Positions 22,311 through 32,346 of a stretch of 64,000 nt of DNA are shown here, piece by piece (positions within the stretch are counted from its first letter, which is position 1; every line of letters begins with the position of its first letter). The position numbers and the translations under genes were made by a program. The notes under the pieces are model-generated. The model saw only the letters and a list, made by a program, of their open reading frames with translations. It ran no database searches and was not told the DNA's origin. The stretch is from Deinococcus aerophilus (GTDB taxonomy: Bacteria > Deinococcota > Deinococci > Deinococcales > Deinococcaceae): NCBI RefSeq assembly GCF_014647075.1, contig NZ_BMOM01000002.1:124001-188000 (forward strand), written 5' to 3'.

Positions 22311-23932
22311 ATCGCTTGCCTCCGGGTGGGGGGCGTCTGAGCGGGGCATTCAGGCGCGGGCACAAGCTGACCGGCCCGCAGGATCAGGTGCCGCTGGGCC
22401 AGCCCGAGCGGAGCCGTGCGGTGGGTCACGATCAGCAGACCACGCCCGGACCATTCCCGGGCGATGAAGGCGAGCACCCGCTGCTCGGTTTCCGGGTCGA
22501 GGTGGGCGGTGGGTTCGTCCAGCAGCAGCATCTCGGCGGGCCGCAGCAGCGCGCGCGCCACGCTGACCCGTGCCCGTTCGCCGCCGCTCAGCCGGGTACC
22601 GCCCTCGCCCACCCAGGCGTTGAGGTCCAGGTGGCCCAGGCCCAGCCCGTCCAGCACGGCGCGCAGGCGTTCATCGCTGGCCCGATGGTCGCCCAGGTGC
22701 AGGTTCTCGCGCAGGGTACCGTCCAGCAGGGGGGCGTCCTGCTCGTGCAGGCTCAGGCGGGCACGCAGCCCGGCGAGGTCGAGGGTGCGCAGATCGGCTC
22801 CGTTCAGCGTCACGCGGCCCCCGTCCGGATCGAGGTCGCGGGACAGCAGCCGCGCCAGGGTGGTCTTGCCGCCGCCGCTGGGGCCAGAGATCGCCAGCGT
22901 CTCGCCCGCCCGCAGATCGAGGTTCAGGCTGTCCAGCACGGTGCGCCCCGCCCGGCGCACCGTGACGTTCTCCAGCCGCAGGTGCAGGGGACCGGTGGGC
23001 ACGGTCGCCGGGGTGTCGGGCGAGGTCACGGCTGGAGCCAGGGCCTCCAACGCGAGGCGGCGCTGCCCGGCGGCCCCCGCCACGGCGTCAGCGGCGGGCA
23101 CGGCCGAGAGCGGCGCGGCGGCGTCGAAGGCGGCGGCGGCGGCCAGCACGACGCCGGCGAGCCACACCCCACTCAGCTCGCCCGCCCCCACCAGCGCGGC
23201 CCCACGCCACAGCACCCCCGTGACGGCGAGGGCGAAGGCCGCTTCCTGGGCCAGCGCCAGCCCGGCATTCACCCGGCCCAGGCGGAGGGCCACCCCGGCC
23301 AGCCGTTCCGAGAGCCGGGCGAGTTCGGGCGCGTGGTGGGTGGCCGCGTTGTCGCCGCCCCCGGCCAGAGCGTCCAGCAGGCGGGCGGCGTGCTCGCGTG
23401 ACAGGGTGACCTCCTCACGCGCCAGCCGGGCCACCCGGGGACGCACCGCCCAGACCGCTCCGGCCGCGAGCCCCAGCGGCCCCACTGCGAGCAGCGCCAG
23501 GCCCGGATCCAGACCTACCAGCCCGGCGAGCAGCACCGTGAGCACCCCCGCCAGGGCGGCGAGCGGCAGGATCACGCGCAGGAACCGGAACTGGGCAGCG
23601 TCCACATCGGGTCCCGCACGCGACAGCAGGTCGCCGCCGCGCTCGAAGGCGAGCAGGTCGCGCCCGAAGCGCGAGACGGTATCGAACAGGCGCAGCCGCA
23701 GTCCTTCGCCGGCTTTCAGGGCCGCCGCGTGGCCGGTCAGGCGCTCGGCGTAGCGCAGGCCCGCCCGGCCCAGGCCCAGCGCCCGCACCGCCGTGACGAG
23801 CAGCGTGAGGCTCAGGAAATCGGCCGGACGCAGCGCGGCGCGCGAGATCAGCACGCCCGAGGTCGCGGCCAGCCCGACGCCCGCACATGCGGCCAGCACG
23901 CCCAGCACGGTGGGCAGATTCAGGGCCCTCAC
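22307..23932 (-). CDS. cydC: ABC exporter subunit CydC (cytochrome bd assembly)
   Basis: 541 residues: six-helix membrane domain then an ATPase with Walker [12 protein letters not shown], signature [10 protein letters not shown] and Walker [13 protein letters not shown]. Works with CydD as a heterodimeric exporter of cysteine/glutathione-type thiols or haem needed for cytochrome bd assembly. GTG at 23932 overlaps the cydD stop (GTGA) and starts at the first membrane helix; the longer open frame lies inside cydD. Confidence 0.9.
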
Positions 23933-25605
23933 GCGGCGGCCCCCGCATGCGCGGGCTGCAGGGCCACGTCCAGCCACTCCGCCGGAGCGCGGCGGTGGGT
24001 GGCCAGCACCACGGTGCGGTCCGCGAAGGCCGATCCGACCGCCGCCAGCACCTCCGCCTCGCTGCCGGCGTCGAGGTGGGCGGTCACCTCGTCCAGCAGA
24101 ATCAGGCAGGCCCCCGAGAGCAGCGCGCGGGCCAGGGCCAGCCGGGCCGTCTCGCCGCCCGAGAGCTGCACGCCTCCCTCGCCCAGCGGGGTGTTCCAGC
24201 CGGCAGACAGGGCGTCCAGCACCTCGGCCAGCCCGACGGCCTGGGCCGCGCGGCGGACCTCGGCCTCGGTGGCGTCCGGGTTCCACAGCTTCAGGTTCTC
24301 AGTCACGCTGGCCGCGATCAGGCGCGGATACTGCGGCACAAAGGCCACCCGGGCCTGCCAGCCGGCGGCCTCCAGGGCGTCGAGCGGCGTGCCGTCCACC
24401 TGCACCGTGCCGGCATACGGCACATGCTTGCGCAGGGCGTGCAGCAGGGTGGTCTTGCCGCTGCCGCTGGGGCCGCGCAGGGCGGCGTGGGTTCCGGGGG
24501 GAAGGTCCAGGGTCAGCGCCGCGGTGGGGCGGGTCAGTTCGGCGCGGGCCGACACCAGCTGAAGATGGGGAACGGACGGTCCGACCTGCGCGGTCCCCGA
24601 CGGCGCGACCGGGGCGGCCATCAGGTCACACAGTCGTCCTGCAAGCGGTTCGGCGTCCAGCGCTGCGTGCCGGTCGGCGCCCAGTTGCCGCAGCGGTCCG
24701 AAGAACTCGGGCACCAGCATCAGCGCCGCGAGCGTGGGAGCCAGCGCCGCCTCTCCGCCGAACAGCCGCACGCCGGTCCATACGGCGACCAGCGCGGTGG
24801 CCAGGGTGGCCGCAAAGTCCATCACGAAGCCGCTGAGAAACGCCACCTTCAGGACGCCCAGGGTGGTGGCACGCTGCCGGGCCGCGGACTGCGCCAGCAC
24901 CTCCCGGTACGCCGCCACCGCTCCGAAGGCATGCAGGGTGGGCAGATGCCGGGTCACGGTCAGCAGCCGTGCCGAGAGGCGGGTATGGGCGACCCACTGC
25001 CGCTCGGTGGCTGTCCCGGTCGCCAGCCCCACGAGGGCCAGGAAGCCCACCGTGAGCGGCCCGGTCAGCAGCAGCAGGCCAGCCGTGGCCGGGTCCAGCC
25101 GGAAGGTGAAGGCCAGCACCACCACGAACGCGAGCGCCGCGTGCAGCGCGCCCGGCAGGTAGCGGGCATAGTATGGGGTCAGGTGCGGGCTTAGCTCGGC
25201 GTCCAGTGCGGCCAGATCGGCGCCGCGCCGGCCCGAGAGCGCCACCGGTCCCAGCGCGAGGGCCCGGGAGGTCAGTCGCCCGCGCCACACCCGCACCTCC
25301 TGCGCGGCCAGCGCCTGTCCGGTCCACTCACGGCCCGTTCGTCCCAGGGCGCGGCCCGCGAGCAGCGCCGCGATCAGGGCCAGGGTGTCCGGCGCCGGAA
25401 GGGAGCCGCCCAGCAGGGACGCTGCGATGGCCCCGGCGATCTGTACGAAGGCCAGCGCCGTGCAGAGCAGACCCAGCGTGCTGAAGGCGGCGCTGAGCAG
25501 CAACCGGCGGCGTACCCCCGCAGAAACTGCCAGCTCCCGCAGCGCCGGGCGCGTGGGCGGCGCCCGCTGAATCCCGACCCGCTGAACCCGCGTCTGGAAT
25601 GCCAT
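23929..25605 (-). CDS. cydD: ABC exporter subunit CydD (cytochrome bd assembly)
   Basis: About 558 residues: membrane domain with six helices, then an ATPase with Walker [15 protein letters not shown], signature [17 protein letters not shown] and Walker [14 protein letters not shown] (DE followed by V rather than P). First gene of cydDCAB. The frame is open to 25749; I use the ATG at 25605 because the 48 residues before it are low-complexity. The Shine-Dalgarno is weak, so the start is uncertain. Gene order D-C-A-B as one coupled unit suggests co-assembly. Confidence 0.87.
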   Translation of the reverse strand: MAFQTRVQRVGIQRAPPTRPALRELAVSAGVRRRLLLSAAFSTLGLLCTALAFVQIAGAIAASLLGGSLPAPDTLALIAALLAGRALGRTGREWTGQALAAQEVRVWRGRLTSRALALGPVALSGRRGADLAALDAELSPHLTPYYARYLPGALHAALAFVVVLAFTFRLDPATAGLLLLTGPLTVGFLALVGLATGTATERQWVAHTRLSARLLTVTRHLPTLHAFGAVAAYREVLAQSAARQRATTLGVLKVAFLSGFVMDFAATLATALVAVWTGVRLFGGEAALAPTLAALMLVPEFFGPLRQLGADRHAALDAEPLAGRLCDLMAAPVAPSGTAQVGPSVPHLQLVSARAELTRPTAALTLDLPPGTHAALRGPSGSGKTTLLHALRKHVPYAGTVQVDGTPLDALEAAGWQARVAFVPQYPRLIAASVTENLKLWNPDATEAEVRRAAQAVGLAEVLDALSAGWNTPLGEGGVQLSGGETARLALARALLSGACLILLDEVTAHLDAGSEAEVLAAVGSAFADRTVVLATHRRAPAEWLDVALQPAHAGAAA

Positions 25606-25723
25606 GGCCGCAGCCTGCGCTGCCGGACCGGGCGACACAAGGTCAGGCGTCCTCAGGCCTGGGGCCGCCCGAAAGGGCAAATGTTGTACCGCCCGGGCGT
25701 GCCCGGTCCTCTTCTCCTCTCCC

Positions 25724-26425
25724 CTACTCGCCCCGCAGCGCCCCGGCAAACCACGACGTGATCACATCCGGGCGCGTGATGGCCGAACCGACCACCACAA
25801 AGGCCGCGCCGTGGTCCAGCGCCCGGGCCGCGTCGTGTGGGGTGTGAATCCGGCCCTCAGCCACGAAGGGCACCCCGGCCGCCCGCAGCTCGTCCATCAG
25901 GAGCCAGTCGGGCGTGCTGAGCTGCCGGCTGTGGGGCGTGTAGCCCGCCAGCGTGGTGCCCACCACATCGGCGCCCAGCGTCATGGCGGTGTGGGCCTCG
26001 TCGAGGGTGCTGATGTCGGCCATGACCAGCGCGCCCGCCGCGTGGACGGCGGCGAACAGTTCGGCCAGCGGCTGGGGCCGGGGCCGCCCGGTGGCGTCCA
26101 GGGCCACGAGGGCGCAGCCCAGCTCACCCAGGCGGGCGGCTTCCTCGGCGGTGGGCGTGATGTACACGTCGGTGTCTGCCCGGTCGGTCTTGGTCAGACC
26201 GATGATGGGCAGGGCGCAGGCGGCCCGCACCGCACCCACATCCTCAAAGCCCTGAATCCGCAGCCCCGCCGCGCCGCCCCGCTGCGCCGCCAGAGCCATC
26301 CGGGCGATGGTCTGGGAATCGCGCAGCGGACTGCCGGGATCGGCCTGACACGAGACCACCAGTTGCCCGGCCAGCCGGTCCAGGACAGAGCGGTCGGGCA
26401 CAGGCGCGACCGGACGCAGGTTCAA
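25724..26425 (-). CDS. nanE: N-acetylmannosamine-6-phosphate 2-epimerase
   Basis: 233 residues, TIM barrel. Carries the NanE markers LVVSCQADPGSPLRD, AAGLRIQG, IGLTKTD, VALDATGRPRP and FVAEGRIHTP. It would interconvert ManNAc-6-P and GlcNAc-6-P in sialic-acid or amino-sugar catabolism. No nanA, nanK or sugar transporter is nearby. Start is a TTG at 26425 overlapping the stop of the response regulator (TTGA), so the two are translated together; a later GTG is possible. The pairing with a two-component regulator is odd. Confidence 0.85.
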   Translation of the reverse strand: MNLRPVAPVPDRSVLDRLAGQLVVSCQADPGSPLRDSQTIARMALAAQRGGAAGLRIQGFEDVGAVRAACALPIIGLTKTDRADTDVYITPTAEEAARLGELGCALVALDATGRPRPQPLAELFAAVHAAGALVMADISTLDEAHTAMTLGADVVGTTLAGYTPHSRQLSTPDWLLMDELRAAGVPFVAEGRIHTPHDAARALDHGAAFVVVGSAITRPDVITSWFAGALRGE

Positions 26426-26877
26426 TGGCGCATCCGGTCCAGCGACAGGTCTTCCAGCCGCGGCAGGCGCACCAGCCCGAGCCAGTATGCCCGGATGGTC
26501 TCCAGCACCCGGGTGTAGTCCTCATAGCTGCCGGGTTTGACCACGTAGCCGCTGACCTGTCCGTCGTAGGCCCGCACGATGTCGTCAGGATGCTCGGAGG
26601 TGGACAGGACCAGCACCGGAATGGTCCGAACTTCGGCCGCCCCCTTGACCCGTTCCAGAAACTCGTGGCCGTCCATGACCGGCATGTTCAGGTCCAGCAC
26701 CACGAGCTGCGGCCGCGGACCGGGAACGGGCCCCAGCAGGTAGTCCAGGGCTTCCTGACCGTTCTCTACATGGTGCACCATGATCTCCTGGTCCTGCTCG
26801 GCCAGCATGTCCTCGAACAGCGCGGCGTCTGCCGGCTCGTCCTCCACCAGCAGCAAATGAAAGGGCGGTCGGTCCAT
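26422..26877 (-). CDS. Single-domain response regulator, Rcp1-like
   Basis: 151 residues, a stand-alone receiver: acidic residues in LVEDEPADAALF, phospho-acceptor D62 in VLDLNMPVMDG, S92/T93 and K114 in VVKPGS. The long acidic N-terminal turn and the extra C-terminal helix fit the Rcp1 group that partners phytochrome-type kinases. The divergent kinase at 26999 is therefore the likely partner. No output domain; it acts by protein contact or as a phosphate sink. ATG 26877. Confidence 0.87.
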   Translation of the reverse strand: MDRPPFHLLLVEDEPADAALFEDMLAEQDQEIMVHHVENGQEALDYLLGPVPGPRPQLVVLDLNMPVMDGHEFLERVKGAAEVRTIPVLVLSTSEHPDDIVRAYDGQVSGYVVKPGSYEDYTRVLETIRAYWLGLVRLPRLEDLSLDRMRH

Positions 26878-26986
26878 TGGCCCGATTATAAAGGCCTAGC
26901 CGTCTTTATGAAAACAGGGCATAAGGGAGGGTGCGGCGGCCAGCGAGACTGTCGTTTCGCTCGCCGGATGGTCGGGCACGGGATGT

Positions 26987-26992
26987 TAACGT
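26987..26992 (+). promoter_or_regulatory. -10 element of a leaderless promoter
   Basis: TAACGT ends six bases before the ATG at 26999 and there is no Shine-Dalgarno, so the kinase mRNA is probably leaderless. No clear -35 is visible. Confidence 0.5.
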
Positions 26993-26998
26993 GCGGGC

Positions 26999-28246
26999 AT
27001 GTCCCGTCGTCCGCCGCCCGTTCACTTCGCGTCTGCGGCCCTGGACGCTCTCTCGGCCAACCTCGCGATCCTGAACGAGAACGGCGTGATCGTCACGGTC
27101 AACCGGGCCTGGGTGGAGTTTGCCGGAGCGAACGGCGGCGGCGATGACGTGGGGACCAATTACCTGCACCTGTGCGACGCGGCTGTGGGAGACGGCGCCG
27201 CCCACGCCCACGCCGTCGCTGCGGGCATCCGAGCAGTGCTCGCGGGGCAGGCGATGTTCGAGCTGGAATATCCGTGTCATTCCGAGACCGAGCAGCGGTA
27301 TTACGTTGCCCGCGTGACCGCTTTTCGGCAAGATGGAGAGTGCTACGCCCTGGTCGCCCACGAGAACATCACCCGGCGCAAGCTGGCCGAGCTGGAAGTG
27401 ATCTCGCTGAACGTCACCCTGGAGGCCCGGGTGCGTGAGCGGACCGTGGCGCTGGAGGCCAGCGAGCAGGCCCTGCAGCGCACCAATGCCGAGTTGATAA
27501 AGCGCAACGATGAGCTCTCGCAATTCGTGTACGTTGCCTCGCACGATCTGCAAGAGCCGTTGAGAATCCTGGGAGCCTACGCCGATATCCTGCGGCACCG
27601 TTACCGGGGTCAGCAGCTCGATGAGCGGGCCGACACCTATCTACTGCGCATCACCCAGCAGGTCGACCGTGCCCGGCAGCTGGTCCGCGACGTGCTGACC
27701 CTCTCCGACGTGGCCCCCAATCCGCCGCGCGAGCCCACCGACCTCGCGGCCATCTGCTGTGAGGTCCGGGACTCGCTGCCGTGGCCGTCCGACGGCCGCG
27801 TGGAATGCGGCGCGGACCTGCCGCAGGCGTCGGCCAACCCGGCCCAGGTCCGGCAGTTGCTGGCGAACCTGCTGGGCAACGCCCTCAAGTTCCGCTCGGC
27901 CGCCCCCCTGCACGTGCAGCTTTCCGGCAACCCCGAGCAGGACCGGGTTCACTTCGTGCTGCGCGACAACGGGATCGGTATTGCACCCCAGCATGCCGAC
28001 AAGGTCTTCGTGCTGTTTCAGCGCCTGCATTCGCGCAAATCGGTCGGTGGCAACGGCATTGGTCTGGCGGTATGCCGCCGGATCGTGGAACGGCACGGGG
28101 GCCGCATCTGGATCGAGGCGGTCCCCGGGGCCGGGGGCGGCACGGCCGTTCATTTCACCCTGCCGTCGCTTCAGGCCCCTACCGGCGACCCAGCGCTGGC
28201 ATCCTCCCAGGGGACCGCGGCCGAACGCCCTTCGCCAGGGTCATGA
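26999..28246 (+). CDS. PAS sensor histidine kinase
   Basis: 415 residues, soluble. PAS-like sensor (about 12-130: LDALSANLAILNENGVIVTVN, then HENITRRKL), coiled coil (130-170), HisKA with H182 in SHDLQEPLR, and HATPase with NLLGNALKF, DNGIGIAP and GNGIGLAV. The tail after about 390 is Pro/Ala-rich. The SHDLQEPLR box is the phytochrome-kinase type, matching the divergent Rcp1-like regulator 121 bases away. Its stop is immediately next to the stop of the convergent ABC gene, with no terminator between. Confidence 0.87.
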   Translation: MSRRPPPVHFASAALDALSANLAILNENGVIVTVNRAWVEFAGANGGGDDVGTNYLHLCDAAVGDGAAHAHAVAAGIRAVLAGQAMFELEYPCHSETEQRYYVARVTAFRQDGECYALVAHENITRRKLAELEVISLNVTLEARVRERTVALEASEQALQRTNAELIKRNDELSQFVYVASHDLQEPLRILGAYADILRHRYRGQQLDERADTYLLRITQQVDRARQLVRDVLTLSDVAPNPPREPTDLAAICCEVRDSLPWPSDGRVECGADLPQASANPAQVRQLLANLLGNALKFRSAAPLHVQLSGNPEQDRVHFVLRDNGIGIAPQHADKVFVLFQRLHSRKSVGGNGIGLAVCRRIVERHGGRIWIEAVPGAGGGTAVHFTLPSLQAPTGDPALASSQGTAAERPSPGS

Positions 28247-30091
28247 TGGGGCCGCGTAGCCCCGCGCCTGCAACTCGTACAGCGCCGCGTACTGGCCGCG
28301 CCGCGCCATGAGTTCAGCGTGGCTGCCGGCCTCCACCACCACGCCGCCCTCCAGCACCACGATCTGATCGGCCAGGCGGACGGTGGAAAAGCGGTGCGAG
28401 ATCAGCAGGGTGATGCGGTCCCCGGTCTGGGCACGCAGCGCCTCGATGGTCTCGGCCTCGGCGCGGGCGTCCAGGGCGGCGGTGGGTTCATCGAAGACGA
28501 GGACCGAGGCGTCCCGGAAGTACAGCCGGGCGAGGGCCAGACGCTGCCACTGGCCGCCCGACAGCTGCCGTCCTCCCTGAAACAGCCGGCCCAGCGGGGT
28601 GTTCAGACCGGCGGGCAGGCCGTCCACAAAACCTGCGCCCGCCTGCTGGACCGCCGCCTGAACCCCGTCCTCGTCGGTCAGCCGGTCGGCCTCGGCCAGC
28701 GCTACATTCTCGCGGGCGCTCATCTGGTACTGCCCGAAATCCTGAAAAATGATGCTCATCTGCTTCTGAACACTGCGCGGACTGAAGCGGGCGGCGTCCA
28801 GGCCGTTGAGCAAAATCGTGCCGCTGCTCGGCTCGAACAGCCGGGTCAGCAGCTTGACCAGGGTGGTCTTGCCCGCTCCGTTCTCCCCCACCAGCGCCAG
28901 CGCTTCGCCGCGCCGGACCGTGAAGCTGACGTCGCGCAGGACGTCGCGGTCGGTGAGTGGGTAGCGAAAGCCCACGTTGCGGAACTCAATGGTCTCGATG
29001 GCCCCCTCCCAGGGGTCGCCGGCGTCCAGATCGCGGCTGGGCAGTTCCAGAAAGCTGTAGAGGTTGCGCATGTACAGCAGGTTCTGGTAGATGCCGCTGA
29101 CGCCGTTGAGCAGGCTGCCCACCGTGCCCTGGACCTGTGCGATGCCGAGAACAAAGATGCTGAAATCTCCCACGCTGATCTGTCCGGCGGCGGCGCGGCG
29201 CAGGATCAGGGCGCTGGCGAGTCCGATCAGCAGCGCTGATGACAGCGAGGCCGCCAGTCCCCACGCCGAGCGGCGCCGCACCAGCTGCACGAGCTGTCGC
29301 CGGAAGCCCTGATAATAGCTTTGCCAGCGGGCCAACAGATGGCCCTCGAAGCCGAACAGCCGCACCTCCTTGACCAGCGTGTCGGACGTCAGCAGGCTGC
29401 CCAGGTAGTTCTGTACGCGCGCGTCATGCGTCTGACGGCGCAGCATGCGGTAGCCCTCGACGCCAAAGCGGTTGCTGACAATCACCCCCGGCACGCTCGC
29501 CAGCAGCACCAGCGGCAGAACCCATAGCCCCAGCCGGGCCATCAGCGCCCCCACCGACACCAGCGTGACGACCGCCCCTGCCAGCGCCACAAGCTGGGTG
29601 GCCACCCCCAGGGGCCGTGAGCCCACCTCGCGGTAGGCCTGCTGAAGGCGGTCGTAGGTCTCGGCGTTCTCGAAGGCCTCCACACTCAACCCCGCCGCCT
29701 TGTTCAGGATGCGCTGGCTGACGGTGTACTGCAGGCTGTCTCCCAGCAGCTGCTGAGACGCGTTTTGTACAGTGGACAGAACATTGCCCAGGATGCCCAG
29801 GGCCACCTGAATGCCCAGCAGGGTCAGCAGGGCCAGATAGGTCACGTTGCCCCCGGCTGCGCGGGCCACCTCATCGAGCAGCAGTTTGCCGACATACAGG
29901 TTGGCGGCGGGCAGGCCGCTGGCGCTCAGGCTGCTCAGCACGTAGGCTGCGCCGTGTCCCGGGCTGGCCCGCCACACCAGCGTCAGGGTGGACCGCAGGT
30001 CGCCCAGGCGCCGCCGCAGGCCCACCGCCTCCTCGACGGAGCCGGTGGGGGAGGGCACGCCGGGCGGGCCCCGCTGTTTCAGGTCGGTCAT
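28241..30091 (-). CDS. ABC exporter, fused membrane and ATPase domains
   Basis: 616 residues. Six-helix membrane domain (about 40-340), then an ATPase: Walker A GENGAGKTTLVKLL, signature LSGGQWQRLALARL, Walker B LVFDEPTAALDARAEAE. Half-transporter of the lipid/peptide/multidrug exporter type, working as a homodimer; substrate unknown. The frame is open to 30151, but the ATG at 30091 starts the protein-like region (MTDLKQRGPPG). Its 5' end faces parA 126 bases away. Confidence 0.87.
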   Translation of the reverse strand: MTDLKQRGPPGVPSPTGSVEEAVGLRRRLGDLRSTLTLVWRASPGHGAAYVLSSLSASGLPAANLYVGKLLLDEVARAAGGNVTYLALLTLLGIQVALGILGNVLSTVQNASQQLLGDSLQYTVSQRILNKAAGLSVEAFENAETYDRLQQAYREVGSRPLGVATQLVALAGAVVTLVSVGALMARLGLWVLPLVLLASVPGVIVSNRFGVEGYRMLRRQTHDARVQNYLGSLLTSDTLVKEVRLFGFEGHLLARWQSYYQGFRRQLVQLVRRRSAWGLAASLSSALLIGLASALILRRAAAGQISVGDFSIFVLGIAQVQGTVGSLLNGVSGIYQNLLYMRNLYSFLELPSRDLDAGDPWEGAIETIEFRNVGFRYPLTDRDVLRDVSFTVRRGEALALVGENGAGKTTLVKLLTRLFEPSSGTILLNGLDAARFSPRSVQKQMSIIFQDFGQYQMSARENVALAEADRLTDEDGVQAAVQQAGAGFVDGLPAGLNTPLGRLFQGGRQLSGGQWQRLALARLYFRDASVLVFDEPTAALDARAEAETIEALRAQTGDRITLLISHRFSTVRLADQIVVLEGGVVVEAGSHAELMARRGQYAALYELQARGYAAPS

Positions 30092-30182
30092 AGGGCTGAA
30101 GTGTGCCGCACGCTCCGCAGCGCAACAGTGAGGCGCCCTGGGGAGCGGCACGCCGCCGCCGCATCCAGAGAACGCATCGGGT

Positions 30183-30200
30183 TAGAATCACGTGATTCTA
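30183..30200. promoter_or_regulatory. parS-like palindrome in the parA promoter
   Basis: TAGAATCACGTGATTCTA is a perfect 18-base palindrome with the TCACGTGA centre of the universal parS (TGTTTCACGTGAAACA) but different flanks. Its left edge, TAGAAT, doubles as a plausible -10. It is 17 bases before the parA ATG, so ParB binding here could serve both partition and autoregulation. This is the only copy I found. Confidence 0.7.
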
Positions 30201-30217
30201 GAACGTCAGGAGGGTCC

Positions 30218-31030
30218 ATGACCTTGATCACCACAGTCCACAGTTATGCCGGAGGTGTGGCGAAAAGCGCGACGGCGCGCGACCTCAGCGCCGCGCTGGC
30301 CCTGCTGGGGCAACGCGTCCTGCTCATAGACGCCGACCATCAGGCGGACCTGAGTGTCAGCCTGGGAGCCGACATGGACGAGCAGTACGAGCGGGCCGAG
30401 GACTCCTTTGCCCAGACCATCGGACCGGCGGTGCTGGGAACCGGACCACTGCCCACTCCACTGTCCGTGTTCGGCGTCGACCTGATTCCCAGCTCCATCA
30501 CCCTCTACAACCTGGAAAAGGAGTTGAAGGCAGACATCAGCATGGTGGTGGGCCTGCGCTACGCGCTCGACGAGGTGCGTGCCTCAGGAACCTACGATCA
30601 CGTCATCATCGACACCAACCCGACGCTGGGGGACATGGCGACGCTGGCGCTGCTCGCCGCCGACCGGGTGCTGTTGCCCATGCCACCCAACCGCAAGGGC
30701 CTGCGGGCCGGATCGTTCATTCGCTCGCGGGTCGAAAAGGGGCATTATCAGCGGCTGAATCCGGGCCTGCAGGTGCTGCCGCCGGTGGTTACCCAGGCTC
30801 CCAACACCGTGCTGGCCCGGCAGTACCTCGCCGAGATCGAGGAATTGTTCGGGGGCACGCTCGGGGTGATCAAGCACCGTCCGGGACTGTATCCAGCGGC
30901 CATGGAACGCTCGATCCCGGTGCCCCACCTCAACCGGGGGGAGGGCCGCGCCGAGGTAATGGCGGTGGCCGGGCGTTTTCTGGAAGTCACAGGCACGGCT
31001 CCTGTCGCGGGAGTGCCCCGTGGCGCGTGA
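30218..31030 (+). CDS. parA: ParA-family partition ATPase
   Basis: 270 residues. Deviant Walker A reads AGGVAKSA (11-18): the usual first lysine of KGGxxK[ST] is Ala11, while the phosphate-binding K16 is kept. Walker A' is LLIDADHQADLS (D38, D40) and Walker B HVIIDTNPTLGD. It would drive segregation of this replicon with ParB. ATG 30218 has AGGAGG six bases upstream; the longer open frame is rejected. No N-terminal DNA-binding domain, so type Ib-like, with repression left to ParB or to the ATPase itself. Overlaps parB by 11 bases. Confidence 0.88.
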   Translation: MTLITTVHSYAGGVAKSATARDLSAALALLGQRVLLIDADHQADLSVSLGADMDEQYERAEDSFAQTIGPAVLGTGPLPTPLSVFGVDLIPSSITLYNLEKELKADISMVVGLRYALDEVRASGTYDHVIIDTNPTLGDMATLALLAADRVLLPMPPNRKGLRAGSFIRSRVEKGHYQRLNPGLQVLPPVVTQAPNTVLARQYLAEIEELFGGTLGVIKHRPGLYPAAMERSIPVPHLNRGEGRAEVMAVAGRFLEVTGTAPVAGVPRGA

Positions 31031-31994
31031 GGACCTGCTGGGCAGCGGGCTGGCGCAGGTGGCGGCCCAGGGCACCGTGCGGGCCGTGCGCCGGGACCTG
31101 CTGATTCCTGCGGCGTGGCAGCCGCGCCGCAGTTTTGACCGTGCGGGCCTGCTGGCCCTGGCGCGCAGCATCCGCGCAGAGGGGGTACGTCAGAACCTGC
31201 TGGTGCGCCCGCATCCGCAGCGCAGCGGACACTACGAGATCATCGCCGGGGAACGGCGCTGGCGGGCCGCCGATCCGGGAGTGGCCGCACAACTGGGGCT
31301 GAGCGAGGAGGAGCAGGCCACCCTGGGTGGCGAGGTGTCGGCCAGCCTGCCGTGCCTGATTCTGAACATCGACGACGTGGATGCCCGGCGCCTGAGTGCG
31401 GTCGAGAACCTGCAGCGTGAGAATCTGGACCCGGTCGATGAAGCGAGCTACCGGCTGTTGCTGGTGCAGGACGCCCTGGGCCTGCAGGTCCGGGAGGGCA
31501 CCAGCCTGTCGCGTCTGGCACAGGAGGTGGGCCGGCGCCTGCACGCCCTGCGCAACGCGCCGGACTCCGCCCGGGACGAGGTGGAGACGCTGCGCCGGCT
31601 GTTCGGTCAGCTGGGCACGCTGAGCTGGGAATCGTTCGCCACCAACCACCTGCCGCTGCTTCAGCTTCCCGACGAACTGCTGGGAGCGGTCCGTGACGGC
31701 AAGATGGCCGGCCGCAGCGCCCTGCTGATTCACCGTCAGGACGATGAGGTGTTGCGCGCCGAGCTGCTGAAGCGGGCCCTGGGGGGAGCGCCCCTCAAGG
31801 AACTGACCCGTGTGGTGGACCTGCACCAGGGTCAGGCGTGGCGGGGGCTGGCCGCCGATGTGCGTGGCCGCCTGGGGGTCCGGCAACTCGACCGCCTCGA
31901 TCCCCGCCGCCGGGAACGTGTGGTGGCCCTGCTGCGCCGGTTGCAGCGCGAGCTGGACACGCAAGGGGAGACGGCGGCAGACCCGCACCTTTGA
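31020..31994 (+). CDS. parB: ParB-family centromere-binding CTPase
   Basis: 324 residues. N-terminal ParB/Srx domain: IPAAWQPRRSFD, IAGERRWRAA (GERRW box, CTP contacts) and ENLQRENLDPVDEA. A helix-turn-helix-rich centre (about 150-230) should read the parS site, and a helical C terminus (about 265-315) should dimerise. It carries a short insertion at about 85-108. GTG start at 31020 inside parA. Lies about 20 kb from the rep/iteron origin; both probably belong to the same replicon. Confidence 0.88.
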   Translation: MAREDLLGSGLAQVAAQGTVRAVRRDLLIPAAWQPRRSFDRAGLLALARSIRAEGVRQNLLVRPHPQRSGHYEIIAGERRWRAADPGVAAQLGLSEEEQATLGGEVSASLPCLILNIDDVDARRLSAVENLQRENLDPVDEASYRLLLVQDALGLQVREGTSLSRLAQEVGRRLHALRNAPDSARDEVETLRRLFGQLGTLSWESFATNHLPLLQLPDELLGAVRDGKMAGRSALLIHRQDDEVLRAELLKRALGGAPLKELTRVVDLHQGQAWRGLAADVRGRLGVRQLDRLDPRRRERVVALLRRLQRELDTQGETAADPHL

Positions 31995-32346
31995 CCGGAC
32001 ACCTGCGCCAGGCAGGAGGAAACAGATTCACTCATTCCGGCACTTGGCCCCTGTGGGGTTCCTGTGCCTGACCGAATGGTACGGACTGGATCTGGCGTCG
32101 CAGCAATTTGCGACGGCCCCTGAGATAACGATGTGGTGTCTGGCGGTGACGCTGAACTTTGCGTCGCTGCTGAACTCCGGGCTCAGGCGGTGGCCGTGGG
32201 ATGGCGCTCGGCCGGCAGGTGTATGGATTCCCGGCGGTGCCGCCTCTGCCCGGGCCGGAGGCGACAGGGGTGAAACGGGAACGTGGAGTTCTGCAGGCCC
32301 ACACGGTTTGGCGGTCTGGACGAGGAAAGGCGTATAGGGCCTGGCC
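31995..32346. other. Gap without a recognisable gene
   Basis: About 350 bases between parB and the convergent sugar dehydrogenase. Some frames are open but have no start signal and no family pattern. I see no strong terminator, and no second copy of the parS-like palindrome. Confidence 0.5.

Noticed and set aside
26422..28246. Bacteriophytochrome
   Set aside because: The kinase has the phytochrome-type HisKA and an Rcp1-like partner, but only a PAS sensor and no GAF/PHY photosensory core.
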